A stretch of 64,000 nucleotides of DNA from an uncultured Gammaproteobacteria bacterium (GTDB lineage Bacteria > Pseudomonadota > Gammaproteobacteria > Berkiellales > Berkiellaceae). The notes below the pieces were generated by a model. The model did not search any database. It saw nothing but the letters and a program-made list of their open reading frames with translations, and was not told where the DNA came from. The position numbers were made by a program, and so were the translations under genes. Positions 36,184 through 44,925 of this stretch are shown in pieces. The stretch lies in NCBI GenBank assembly GCA_902826485.1, contig CADEEZ010000003.1:1-64000 (forward strand), in the 5' to 3' direction. Within the stretch, counting starts at the first letter, position 1; each line of letters opens with the position of its first letter.

Positions 36184-38688
36184 GTGGTACATACGCTTTT
36201 TTGGACAATTTTGTGGTTAAGTGGCCTTTTGGCACTAGGTTTTTTTTCAGTATCTTTGCCATTAGCAAGCATTGCAATATTATGCGGCTTAGTCTTCACC
36301 AGTTTATTTAGTCATTTCGGTATCTTTACTCAGCTGATTATCTGGCTAGGTGTTTCAAGCATACTACTGGTTTTTAATCACCCTACTTTTCGTAAACAAT
36401 TTATTACGCACCCTCTTTATAAGATACTCAGCAAAAATATACCCAAAATTTCTGAAACAGAGGAAACGGCCCTTAAAGCGGGCACCGTGGGATTTGAAGG
36501 CGAGCTATTTAATGGCCGTCCTAACTTCGATAAATTATTTTCAACGCCTAAACCCATCCTCACACCAGAAGAACAAGCTTTTTTAGACGGCCCTGTTGAA
36601 ACCCTACTTAACATGACAAATGATTGGGAAATCACCCATGAAAAGGGAGATTTGTCGCCTATCATTTGGGATTATCTTAAAAAAGAAGGTTTTTTTGCCT
36701 TAATTATCCCTAAAGAATATGGTGGAAAAGCTTTTTCTGCTCTGGCGCATTCCGCTATATTAGCAAAAATAGCCGGAAAAAGTCTTACGTTGGCTTCAAC
36801 CGTTTCTGTGCCTAATTCTCTTGGGCCTGCTGAATTATTACTTCATTACGGAACGGAAACACAAAAAAACCATTACTTGCCTCGTTTAGCCAAAGGCCAA
36901 GATATCCCTTGTTTTGCGCTCACCTCTACTTATGCCGGTAGTGATGCCGGATCGATTGTAGACAGCGGCATCATTTGTAAAGGTATGCACAATGGTGAAG
37001 AAATCATTGGCATAAAATTAAATTGGCAAAAACGCTATATCACGCTTGCCCCTATCGCCACTATTTTAGGCTTAGCCTTTAAGCTTTACGACCCCGATAA
37101 ATTAGTAGGCGAAAAAACGTATTTAGGCATTACTTGTGCCCTTATCCCCACTGATTTACCCGGCATCGATATTGGCAGAAGACATTTCCCTTTGAATATT
37201 CCTTTTCAAAATGGACCCACGCAAGGAAAAGATGTATTTGTGCCCATCGATGTGATCATTGGTGGCCTTAAAATGGCAGGATTAGGTTGGCAGATGTTAG
37301 TAGAGTGTCTTTCTACTGGTCGCGCTATATCCCTTCCTTCTTGTGGTTCAGGCGGAGCGCGTGCTGCGCTTTTAGCTACATCCGCTTATAGCCGCATTCG
37401 TCGGCAATTTAAAATACCGATTATTGATTTTGAAGGCATCCAATCCGCTTTGGGCACAATGGCCGGTTTAACTTATCTATCCGAAGCCACTCGCATATTT
37501 ACCGCACAAATGGTCGATTTAGGTCAAAAACCTTCCGTACCTTCAGCTATTTCTAAATATCATGTCACTGAAATGAGTCGGACAATTGTAAATTTAGCGA
37601 TGGATGTACATGGCGGCAAAGGGATTATGCTTGGGCCAAAAAATTATTTGGCAAGAGGATATCAAGGCGCCCCCATCGGCATCACGGTTGAAGGCGCAAA
37701 TATTTTAACTCGAAATTTGATCATCTTTGGTCAAGGGGCCATCCGTTGCCATCCTTATGCTTTAGATGAAATGGCCGCCATGCAAGCACAAGATGAACCC
37801 TTATTTGCTGCATTAGTCAATAAACACTTAGCCTATAGCATTAGAAATGCCTGTACCAGTATGGTGTATGGCTTGGGACTTGGGGGAATTTTAGCTTTTT
37901 CTGCTCACGATAAAGCAAAAGTTCACACCCAAAAATTGGCTCGCGCCAGTGCTTCTTTTGCGCTTGTTTCAGATATGTCTATGGCCTTACTGGGTGGAAA
38001 ACTCAAATTCAAAGAATTTTTATCTGCTAGGCTTGGCGACATGTTATCCATGATGTATATGGCCAGTGCCGCAATAAAGCGATTTGAAGATCAAAATCAA
38101 CCGCAAGAAGACGTGCCCTTGTTAAATTGGTGTGTAGAACATTGTTTGGCTCAGTACTGGCATGCCATGGATGAAGTATTAAACAATTTCCCCAACAAAT
38201 GGGTGGGGATGATGCTGAAATTGATCGTGATGCCTTTTGGTAAACGCGCAAAATTCCCTACAGACAAACTCACTAAAAAAGTGGCTTATTTATTTGCTGA
38301 GCCAACAGGCACTAGAAGTAGGCTGATACAAGAAACCACGACAGGTGAGCCTTTTGCCGCCTTAGAAAAAGCGTTTACCAAAACCGTTCAATCTGAAGCT
38401 TTATATCGTAAAGTATGGGATGCCGTAAAAAGCGATCCAATTTTAAGCCAAGGAGCCTTAGAAAAAGCGATTGAGTACGCCGAAAAACTTAAGATTATCT
38501 CTAATCAAGAATCTGAGTTACTGCGTCAAACTGAGAAATTATGTTATGAAATTTGCTCAGTAGACGATTTTGAAGCGGATGAAATTGCGGGGCATAAAAC
38601 AATGCATCATGAGCCAAGAACCCTCACCCGCCCTGCGGGCACCCTCTCCCGCGAAGCGGAAGAGGGATCAAAAAGTGCCAAATACTAA
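36184..38688 (+). CDS. fadE: Acyl-CoA dehydrogenase FadE
   Basis: 834 residues; the start is GTG 36184 with GGAGAAGGAAC upstream. Two N-terminal hydrophobic segments are typical of FadE. The ACAD core has FALTSTYAGSDAGS and DVHGGKGIMLGP, and a C-terminal DUF1974-type helical region includes GTRSRLIQETTTGEP. It catalyses the first dehydrogenation of fatty acid beta-oxidation at the membrane. Oddity: the last 25 or so residues (from about EPRTLTRPAG) are encoded inside an intergenic-type repeat, so the native end was probably replaced. fadD lies at 50111 in this window. Confidence 0.95.
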   Translation: MVHTLFWTILWLSGLLALGFFSVSLPLASIAILCGLVFTSLFSHFGIFTQLIIWLGVSSILLVFNHPTFRKQFITHPLYKILSKNIPKISETEETALKAGTVGFEGELFNGRPNFDKLFSTPKPILTPEEQAFLDGPVETLLNMTNDWEITHEKGDLSPIIWDYLKKEGFFALIIPKEYGGKAFSALAHSAILAKIAGKSLTLASTVSVPNSLGPAELLLHYGTETQKNHYLPRLAKGQDIPCFALTSTYAGSDAGSIVDSGIICKGMHNGEEIIGIKLNWQKRYITLAPIATILGLAFKLYDPDKLVGEKTYLGITCALIPTDLPGIDIGRRHFPLNIPFQNGPTQGKDVFVPIDVIIGGLKMAGLGWQMLVECLSTGRAISLPSCGSGGARAALLATSAYSRIRRQFKIPIIDFEGIQSALGTMAGLTYLSEATRIFTAQMVDLGQKPSVPSAISKYHVTEMSRTIVNLAMDVHGGKGIMLGPKNYLARGYQGAPIGITVEGANILTRNLIIFGQGAIRCHPYALDEMAAMQAQDEPLFAALVNKHLAYSIRNACTSMVYGLGLGGILAFSAHDKAKVHTQKLARASASFALVSDMSMALLGGKLKFKEFLSARLGDMLSMMYMASAAIKRFEDQNQPQEDVPLLNWCVEHCLAQYWHAMDEVLNNFPNKWVGMMLKLIVMPFGKRAKFPTDKLTKKVAYLFAEPTGTRSRLIQETTTGEPFAALEKAFTKTVQSEALYRKVWDAVKSDPILSQGALEKAIEYAEKLKIISNQESELLRQTEKLCYEICSVDDFEADEIAGHKTMHHEPRTLTRPAGTLSREAEEGSKSAKY

Positions 38689-38780
38689 AATGGGGATCTT
38701 CGCCTCTTCCGTTTGCGGGAGAGGCCGGCGCTTCTAGCGACGGGCCTGCCTGACGAAGCTTTAGCGTAGTTAGGTGAAGG
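38619..38780. repeat. GC-rich palindromic repeat overlapping the fadE 3' end
   Basis: Bases accctcacccgccctgcggg then accctctcccgcgaagcgga form hairpins, and the inverse cgcctcttccgtttgcggga follows at 38701. Motifs like CCCTCACCC...CTCTCCCGC are common intergenic repeats in bacteria. The left part codes for the FadE C-terminus, including its stop at 38686-38688. The right part (gcgacgggcctgcctgacga) extends toward minC. Confidence 0.75.
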
Positions 38781-38861
38781 CTTATACCGCCTTGCGAGCA
38801 AAGTACTCACATGGTAGCCTAAACTAAGATTAAATTTTAAAGAAATAGGCTCAAACTAAAT

Positions 38862-39644
38862 ATGTCTACCTTGATGGATGCCCCAGCCCTTGAACTCAAA
38901 GGGGGGTTATATACCCTTACCGCGATACGAATATACTCAACCGATCGTGAGCTGCTAATAAAACAGTTAGAAGATAAGATTAAACAAGCACCTAAGTTTT
39001 TTTATTGCGCGCCAGTGATTCTTGATTTAAGTCAGTTTAAAGGTGATTTTCCAGAAGAACCAGAGATCTTGCTGAATACAATTTTAGATTGTATTAGATA
39101 TTCTAAACTTATCCCTGTTGGCATCATTCCCATGCAAGGCGCGCCAGAAAGCTTAATTCAAGCGGCCAGGAAGCTGGGTATTGCGCTGATTTCTGATTCA
39201 AGAAACTTATCTGCCCCAGCACCTAAAGAATCCCTTGCTCCAGTAGCCCAAGAAGAAAAAGAAGAAATAATAGTAGACACGAGTTATGAGGCCCCAGAAG
39301 CTTTATCTCAGTTAACCCCTACTCGCACCATTATTCAACCTGTGCGCTCAGGACAACAAATTTATTCCCCCAACGGCGACTTATTGGTCTTAAATTCTGT
39401 TAGTCACGGCGCCGAACTTTTGGCTGATGGGCATATTCATGTTTATGGCCCCCTAAGAGGCAGAGCATTAGCAGGGATTTCCGGTAATGAAGAAGCACAT
39501 ATTTTCTGCCAAAGCTTAGAGGCTGAACTTGTTTCAATCGCGGGTCGATATAGAATAAGTGAAGATTTGAAAGATGACCCACTTTGGAAAAAACCTGTTC
39601 GCTTATTCTTAGAAAAGGGTAAATTACAAATCGCCAAGCTATAA
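38862..39644 (+). CDS. minC: Septum site-determining protein MinC
   Basis: 260 residues. The N-terminal domain (about 1-115) has LELKGGLYTLTAIRIYS; a Pro/Glu-rich linker follows; the C-terminal beta-helix begins VRSGQQIYSPNGDLLVL and contains HVYGPLRGRALAGISGNE, the MinC signature. It blocks FtsZ assembly away from midcell with MinD. First gene of minCDE; the 132-base gap to minD contains several TATAAT-like stretches, so minDE may also have its own promoter. Confidence 0.97.
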   Translation: MSTLMDAPALELKGGLYTLTAIRIYSTDRELLIKQLEDKIKQAPKFFYCAPVILDLSQFKGDFPEEPEILLNTILDCIRYSKLIPVGIIPMQGAPESLIQAARKLGIALISDSRNLSAPAPKESLAPVAQEEKEEIIVDTSYEAPEALSQLTPTRTIIQPVRSGQQIYSPNGDLLVLNSVSHGAELLADGHIHVYGPLRGRALAGISGNEEAHIFCQSLEAELVSIAGRYRISEDLKDDPLWKKPVRLFLEKGKLQIAKL

Positions 39645-39776
39645 ATTGGGTTTATCATGGCAATATGATGATTATTTCTTCCAACTATTTATCAATTTAA
39701 ATTATAATCACTATAATCATTATCATAATGTGTAGATCTTTATTTTAATTTAATTAATTTAGGAAGGGAACATACC

Positions 39777-40610
39777 TTGACTAAACATACGTCAAAAGTC
39801 ATCGTCGTCACTTCAGGCAAAGGTGGCGTGGGTAAAACAACAACCAGTGCAGCAATTAGCGCTGGGCTTGCTAAAAGAGGGTTCAAAACCGTCGTTATCG
39901 ATTTCGATATTGGGTTGAGAAACTTAGATTTGGTCTTGGGCTGTGAACGCCGCGTTATTTATGACTTTGTTAATGTCATTAATGGCGATGCAAATTTATC
40001 CCAGGCTTTAATTAAAGATAAACGGACCGATAAATTATTTATCTTGCCCGCCTCTCAAACTCGAGACAAAGACGCTTTAAGCACCGAAGGGGTTCAACGC
40101 GTTATCAACGAACTCAAAAAAGACTTTGATTTTGTGATTTGTGACTCTCCTGCGGGCATTGAGCGCGGAGCCTACATGGCACTCTATTTTGCAGATGAAG
40201 CCATTGTGGTCACTAACCCTGAAGTTTCTTCAGTTAGAGACTCAGATAGAATTCTGGGCGTGTTGTCCAGCAAATCTTACCGTGCTGAACAAAATCTCTC
40301 TCCCATCAAAGAGCATTTGTTGGTTACCCGTTATTCTGAAGCCAGAGTAAACAAAGGTGAAATGCTTAGCATTAAAGATGTGACGGATATCTTAGCTGTA
40401 CCCTTACTCGGCATTATTCCTGAATCTCCTGCTGTGTTAACGGCCTCTAACCGTGGTGTGCCAGTTACTTTAGATACCCCAAGTGATGCGCAAGAAGCGT
40501 ATGAAGATGCGGTATCTCGGTTATTGGGTGAAGACATTTCTTTTGATTCGAGCAAGTCATGGACGCAAAAGCTCTTATCAAAACTAAATCTTTTTAGGAG
40601 TCCTGCATGA
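39777..40610 (+). CDS. minD: Septum site-determining protein MinD
   Basis: 277 residues starting at TTG 39777, preceded by AGGAAGGGAAC. The deviant Walker A is SGKGGVGKTTTSAAI, with DFDIGLRNLDLVLGCE and a C-terminal amphipathic helix (SKSWTQKLLSKLNLF) that binds membrane upon ATP binding. It recruits MinC and is released by MinE. It overlaps minE by four bases (ATGA), so the two are translationally coupled. Confidence 0.98.
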   Translation: MTKHTSKVIVVTSGKGGVGKTTTSAAISAGLAKRGFKTVVIDFDIGLRNLDLVLGCERRVIYDFVNVINGDANLSQALIKDKRTDKLFILPASQTRDKDALSTEGVQRVINELKKDFDFVICDSPAGIERGAYMALYFADEAIVVTNPEVSSVRDSDRILGVLSSKSYRAEQNLSPIKEHLLVTRYSEARVNKGEMLSIKDVTDILAVPLLGIIPESPAVLTASNRGVPVTLDTPSDAQEAYEDAVSRLLGEDISFDSSKSWTQKLLSKLNLFRSPA

Positions 40611-40945
40611 ACCTACTCGATCTCTTTCGGTTTCCTGCAAAACGTTCTGCACAAGCAGCCAAGGAACGGCTACAAATAATTGTGCAGCACGAAAGTGCAA
40701 GACACCGCGGCGGTGATGATTTCATTAAGCAACTTCAAAAAGAATTGCTCGATGTGATCAGCAAATACGTCAACATCGACCCTGAAAAAATCAAAGTTCA
40801 GCTTGAACGTACAGGAGATTATTCTGTGCTTGAGCTAAATGTTACTCTGCCAGAATTTGATGCCAAAGCAGAAGCCAAAGCTAAAGCTGCTGAAACTAAA
40901 GCAGCCGAAGCCGAAGCAGTGACCGAAAAAACGGCTGCTGATTAA
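40607..40945 (+). CDS. minE: Cell division topological specificity factor MinE
   Basis: 112 residues. The core (1 to about 85) is normal: LLDLFRFPAK, KERLQIIVQHESARHRGG (MinD-binding and ATPase stimulation) and VQLERTGDYSVLELNVTLPE. It is followed by an extra Ala/Lys/Glu tail of about 25 residues absent from the 88-residue E. coli protein. It stimulates MinD ATPase and creates pole-to-pole oscillation. Its start overlaps the minD stop. Confidence 0.97.
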   Translation: MNLLDLFRFPAKRSAQAAKERLQIIVQHESARHRGGDDFIKQLQKELLDVISKYVNIDPEKIKVQLERTGDYSVLELNVTLPEFDAKAEAKAKAAETKAAEAEAVTEKTAAD

Positions 40946-41110
40946 ACCTCTCTTCCCCCACCCCAACCCTCCCCCGCACGCGAGGGAGGGGGTGAACCCC
41001 CAATTTCCCCTTATTGTGTGCTAAATCCTGATCCGATCTCGTCAATGCGAGAAGCAACGCGACGAAGCAATGACAAAATCGAGCACTTCCACCACGGGGG
41101 ATTTAACCCA
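40946..41110. repeat. Intergenic repeat debris after minE
   Basis: It holds a hairpin of GC-rich repeat sequence (ccctcccccgcacgcgaggg, 40968-40987) and then a gtcaatgcgagaagcaacgc element followed by gacgaagcaatgac, which resembles the short palindromes often scattered in obligate or host-associated genomes. No gene is seen. The hairpin may act as terminator for minCDE, though it lacks a T-tract. Confidence 0.5.
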
Positions 41111-41168
41111 TCGTTTATAAACAGGTATACTACTTCCAGGATTTAAAAAACAAGGAAGGGTCAACCCT

Positions 41169-41531
41169 ATGTTAAATACACTGCGAGTTGTTATTCAAAA
41201 TTCAGCTAAAAGCCCCGCCATTAAACTCAAACCTGCTTTTCCTTTATTTTTAGTCGAAAAATTTTTAGCCCCCAACTTATATTACCCTTGCAACGAAGGG
41301 TTTATGATCCCCGACGAGACACCCGTATTAGTCATCACACCTGTTCCTGTTTTACCTGGTGCCATTATTTTATGTCGCCCGATTGGTACGTTGAATAAAA
41401 GAATTATGGCAGTGCCCATTTCAAAGCTCACAAACTTATATGATCAAGTTCATACGATAACCGATTTACCCAAATTTTTACTTCAGCAGATTAAACATTT
41501 TTACGAACATACCCAAGCGAGTATTGCTTAA
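41169..41531 (+). CDS. Degenerate inorganic pyrophosphatase paralog
   Basis: 120 residues aligning with family I soluble pyrophosphatase: YYPCNEGFMIP corresponds to FYPCNYGYI, then ITPVPVLPGAIILCRPIGTL, MAVPISKLTNLYDQV and LPKFLLQQIKHFYEH. Typical enzymes have about 175 residues. The D-G-D-P-V-D metal site reads DETPVL (two Asp lost), the D-E-x-G-E-D loop is deleted, and the C-terminal domain end is missing. It therefore probably lacks activity. The frame and reading are intact, so it could be a structural or regulatory remnant rather than a recent pseudogene. Upstream AGGAAGGG supports the ATG. Confidence 0.75.
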   Translation: MLNTLRVVIQNSAKSPAIKLKPAFPLFLVEKFLAPNLYYPCNEGFMIPDETPVLVITPVPVLPGAIILCRPIGTLNKRIMAVPISKLTNLYDQVHTITDLPKFLLQQIKHFYEHTQASIA

Positions 41532-41654
41532 AACTGAGTGTAAAATATTTTTGATTGAAATTTAGCTGTGCTATAGTTTGCTCGAATTTTCTTTTTAATT
41601 TTTTGTTAGAAAGCTAATCCTGCTCTTCAACTCTAAGGGATAAATAGGTGTGCA

Positions 41655-42395
41655 GTGACACAAAACAAGCAAAAGGAACTGGAATTTTTTGATAATTTGG
41701 CTAGCGAACAAGAATATAATGTATTCACTGATGCCGCTAATCAAAAAATTATTGAGACCATCTTAAGTCTATCAAATATTCAGTCTGGCGCTCAAATTAT
41801 TGATTTAGGTTGTGGTTCGGGTATTTTTACTCAATTATTAGATCAACGCGGTTTTGATTGTATTGGCTTAGATTTGAGCCAAAAACTCCTTCAGATTGGC
41901 AAAAAACAGCAAAAAAATATTCATTTTATCCAAGCCGATGTAGAGGCTTTGCCCTTTTCAGATAATAGCGTAGAAACGATTGTATTAAGCTGTTTAATAC
42001 ATCATTTACCTAATCCCCAAAAATTAGCAGCCGAAGTATTTCGCGTGTTGGCGCCTCGTGGCCAATTTATTGCTTTTGATCCTAATCGCCTAAATCCTTT
42101 CATGTACCTTTATCGTGATAGAACTTCTCCTTTTTATAGCTCTAAAGGCGTAACTGAAAATGAACGCCCTATTATTCCAGGAGATATTCGTCAGGTATTC
42201 AATACCGCAGGCTTCGAAACGCATTCCCATTATGTAGAAGGTCTTTCGTTTCGGTATGTCGCTTCAGGTACGGCTAAGGGTTTTTTACCCATTTATAATT
42301 TTTTTGATCGGCATTTTTTCAAACCCTCCATGATGAAATTATTTAGGGCTTTTGTTTTTACTCACGGCATCAAATCGATGAGACATCCTGCATGA
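41655..42395 (+). CDS. SAM-dependent methyltransferase, class I
   Basis: 246 residues from GTG 41655. Motif I is IIDLGCGSGIFTQLL; IGLDLSQKLLQIG, HFIQADVEALPF and VLSCLIHHLPNPQKLA follow. This is the Rossmann methyltransferase fold of the UbiE/small-molecule group. First gene of a five-gene overlapping run with glycosyltransferases and epimerases; the substrate is probably a sugar, lipid or glycan component. Its stop overlaps the next start (ATGA). Confidence 0.88.
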   Translation: MTQNKQKELEFFDNLASEQEYNVFTDAANQKIIETILSLSNIQSGAQIIDLGCGSGIFTQLLDQRGFDCIGLDLSQKLLQIGKKQQKNIHFIQADVEALPFSDNSVETIVLSCLIHHLPNPQKLAAEVFRVLAPRGQFIAFDPNRLNPFMYLYRDRTSPFYSSKGVTENERPIIPGDIRQVFNTAGFETHSHYVEGLSFRYVASGTAKGFLPIYNFFDRHFFKPSMMKLFRAFVFTHGIKSMRHPA

Positions 42396-43843
42396 GAATA
42401 CAAACATTTCCTTACGGTTCATCCCTGATGAATTTGGGAGGGATAGCAGTGTTATCCCTTTTTATTGCCCGAATCATCACAACCATTTCATTTAACGAAC
42501 CCTTACATGTTGTCACCAGTGGGTGTGAAGAAGAATCACTCTTTGCCATGTGGAAATGGATAAACGGGCAAGCTATTTATAGCAACCCCCATCAAATTCC
42601 TTTTGCAGCCTCTTATTTTAATTGGTTTTTTTATGCTTTTTATGGCACGATTATTTCCTTTTTAATGAAAGCTTTTCACTTATCCGATGTTTGGCTTCCT
42701 ACGGTGGGTCGTCTGATTACGCTAGCCATTGTCAGCATCGGTTGTTGGATGAATTTTCGTTTGTTAAAATTTTTACCACGCACATTGGCTGCATGTCTTT
42801 CGTTATTTGTTTGGTTTGGGCCTTTAATCGGGTATTGGGCCATAACCGTTCGCCCTGATTTACTCGGCCTATTTTTTGATTTTTTAGCCATTTTTTTTCT
42901 ATTAAAATATTTACCTACTCGCCCTTTACTCGCGATATTAATTGCTGCATTGGGTTGTTATCTATCTTGGAGTTGTAAACAGGTAAACATTGTTACCCCT
43001 ATTGCGATAGTATTGAGTTTAATTTGGGATAAACAATGGCGATTGGCTTTTATATTTAGTATAAGTCTTTGGACTGCCTATGCCCTCACATTTTGGTTAG
43101 CTACCCCTGATATGCTAAATGCCCTATTTTTTGCTCGTACGGCTATTCCGATATCAATGGACGTATTTGTGAGCAATTTACTGAGTTTTATTAAAAAATC
43201 TCTGCCTTTTTTAGCTCTTTTTGGTTTACTTACGCTTCACAGACAATGGATAAAAGATCCCATGTCAAAATTGGGTTGGTGTGGACTCATCGCTTGGGCA
43301 TGCACCCTTCTACCCTTTAGCAGTAAAGTGGGCAGCGCAGACAATTATCACTTTATTGCATTATTCTTCTTGTTATTAGTCATAGCGCCAAGCTTAGCAA
43401 TTTGGTTAAAAAAACGGGATCAAAGGGCTGAACGTGCGCTTGCCTTATCTGGCCTTGTATTAATCTTATCGATTGGGGTTGCTTTTACGAATGGCACTTT
43501 TAGGGTACTTCAACAACAACATGAAACTGCATTAATCCTAAAAGATAAACTTAAAAACTATCCTGCCCCTGTGTTCGTGAGCAATTTATATGGTGCGCTC
43601 CCATGGATGCATACCAGTGCCCCTTCGTTTTTGCTTAATTATAATTATAACTTCGACAGACAAGCCGGAGAGCGCTTTGAAGAGAATGGGATTGGGGGAT
43701 TAATTGAAAAAGGCTACTTTAATGCTTTAATTCTTCCCTTAGAAACTGAAAAAAGCTTTGATCAAGGGCTGCTCAACCACTACAGACAGTTAGCTAATCC
43801 TGGCGTACCTTATGCTGTTTTTATTAAAAAGGAACCGGTATGA
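42392..43843 (+). CDS. Multispanning membrane glycosyltransferase-like protein
   Basis: 483 residues with about ten hydrophobic segments (for example LGGIAVLSLFIARIITTI, LCLSLFVWFGPLIGYWAI-like, LAFIFSISLWTAYALTFWLA). The polytopic N-terminal part with a periplasmic C-terminal end resembles GT-C or PMT/ArnT-like enzymes using lipid-linked sugars. The expected acidic residue after the first helix may be the EPL near 30. It overlaps both neighbours by 4 bases, so it belongs to the glycan operon. The exact reaction is unknown. Confidence 0.65.
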   Translation: MRIQTFPYGSSLMNLGGIAVLSLFIARIITTISFNEPLHVVTSGCEEESLFAMWKWINGQAIYSNPHQIPFAASYFNWFFYAFYGTIISFLMKAFHLSDVWLPTVGRLITLAIVSIGCWMNFRLLKFLPRTLAACLSLFVWFGPLIGYWAITVRPDLLGLFFDFLAIFFLLKYLPTRPLLAILIAALGCYLSWSCKQVNIVTPIAIVLSLIWDKQWRLAFIFSISLWTAYALTFWLATPDMLNALFFARTAIPISMDVFVSNLLSFIKKSLPFLALFGLLTLHRQWIKDPMSKLGWCGLIAWACTLLPFSSKVGSADNYHFIALFFLLLVIAPSLAIWLKKRDQRAERALALSGLVLILSIGVAFTNGTFRVLQQQHETALILKDKLKNYPAPVFVSNLYGALPWMHTSAPSFLLNYNYNFDRQAGERFEENGIGGLIEKGYFNALILPLETEKSFDQGLLNHYRQLANPGVPYAVFIKKEPV

Positions 43844-44901
43844 AAAGCATTTTAATCACGGGAGGCGCCGGATTTGTCGGTTCTTCATTAGCCATTGATT
43901 TTAAAAAAACTTATCCCCAAACCAACGTAATTTGTTTAGATAATTTATCTCGAAGAGGGAGTGAATTAAATTTACCCCGTTTGGCACACCATGATATTAA
44001 GTTTGTACACGGGGATGTACGAAACAGTGAAGATTTAAATAAAATAGGCAAAGTAGATTGGTTAATTGAATGCTCTGCTGAACCTAGCGTTCATGCGGGG
44101 TATAATGAAAGTCCCGCTTATTTAATTAACACCAATTTGCTTGGCTTAATCAATTGTCTTGAATATTTACGTCAATTTGGTGGCCAATTGGTATTTCTTT
44201 CCACCAGTCGAGTTTATCCTATCGACCCCCTACGCAAATTACCGCTTCAAGCTGAAGGAAACCGATTTGTTTTAAAACAGCCCTTTAGCCAGCTGGGTAC
44301 GAGTAATCAAGGTATTTCTGAATTATTTTCACTAGAGGGCCATAGGTCGTTATATGGTGCAACGAAATTATGCGGTGAATTGTTAATCCAAGAATACCAA
44401 AAAATGTATGGTTTAAAAGCCATTATTAACCGTTGTGGTGTTTTGGCAGGCCCTTGGCAAATGGGCAAAGTCGATCAAGGTTTTATGGCATTATGGGTAG
44501 CTCGCCACTTTTTTGGTGGGGCTTTAAAATATATGGGGTTTGAAGGAAAAGGATTACAAGTCCGCGATGTGCTTCATGTAAGAGATTTATTTAACCTATT
44601 ACAGATTCAAATGAATGAAGATTCTGCTTTTGAGACCATTTTTAATGTAGGTGGCGGTTTAAAAAATAGCATTTCGCTATTTGAACTCACTGAAATGACA
44701 CAAAGCATTGTGGGCAAAAAACCTGAAATAGGACAAGACCCTATCACAAGAGAAGCCGATTTGCCTTTTTATGTGACCGATAATAAAAAAGTGATGGATA
44801 AATTAGGATGGTCGGCAGAAATCAGTGTTATGCAGATCGTAGAAGAAATAGCCCTTTGGTTAAAAGAAAATCAGGCGACACTCAAACCCTTATTTCAATA
44901 G
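43840..44901 (+). CDS. NAD-dependent sugar epimerase (SDR), CDP-paratose-epimerase-like
   Basis: 353 residues. Nucleotide-binding ITGGAGFVGSSLAIDF at the start, FVHGDVRNSEDL, and catalytic Y-x-x-x-K in SLYGATKLCGELL. GVLAGPWQMGKVDQGF and QVRDVLHVRDL match the CDP-paratose 2-epimerase (RfbE-like) branch. Translationally coupled with the upstream gene. It probably makes an activated deoxysugar or inverted hexose for a surface glycan. The precise substrate is not deducible. Confidence 0.82.
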   Translation: MKSILITGGAGFVGSSLAIDFKKTYPQTNVICLDNLSRRGSELNLPRLAHHDIKFVHGDVRNSEDLNKIGKVDWLIECSAEPSVHAGYNESPAYLINTNLLGLINCLEYLRQFGGQLVFLSTSRVYPIDPLRKLPLQAEGNRFVLKQPFSQLGTSNQGISELFSLEGHRSLYGATKLCGELLIQEYQKMYGLKAIINRCGVLAGPWQMGKVDQGFMALWVARHFFGGALKYMGFEGKGLQVRDVLHVRDLFNLLQIQMNEDSAFETIFNVGGGLKNSISLFELTEMTQSIVGKKPEIGQDPITREADLPFYVTDNKKVMDKLGWSAEISVMQIVEEIALWLKENQATLKPLFQ

Positions 44902-44925
44902 CATGATATTAAAAAGGAAAATAGG

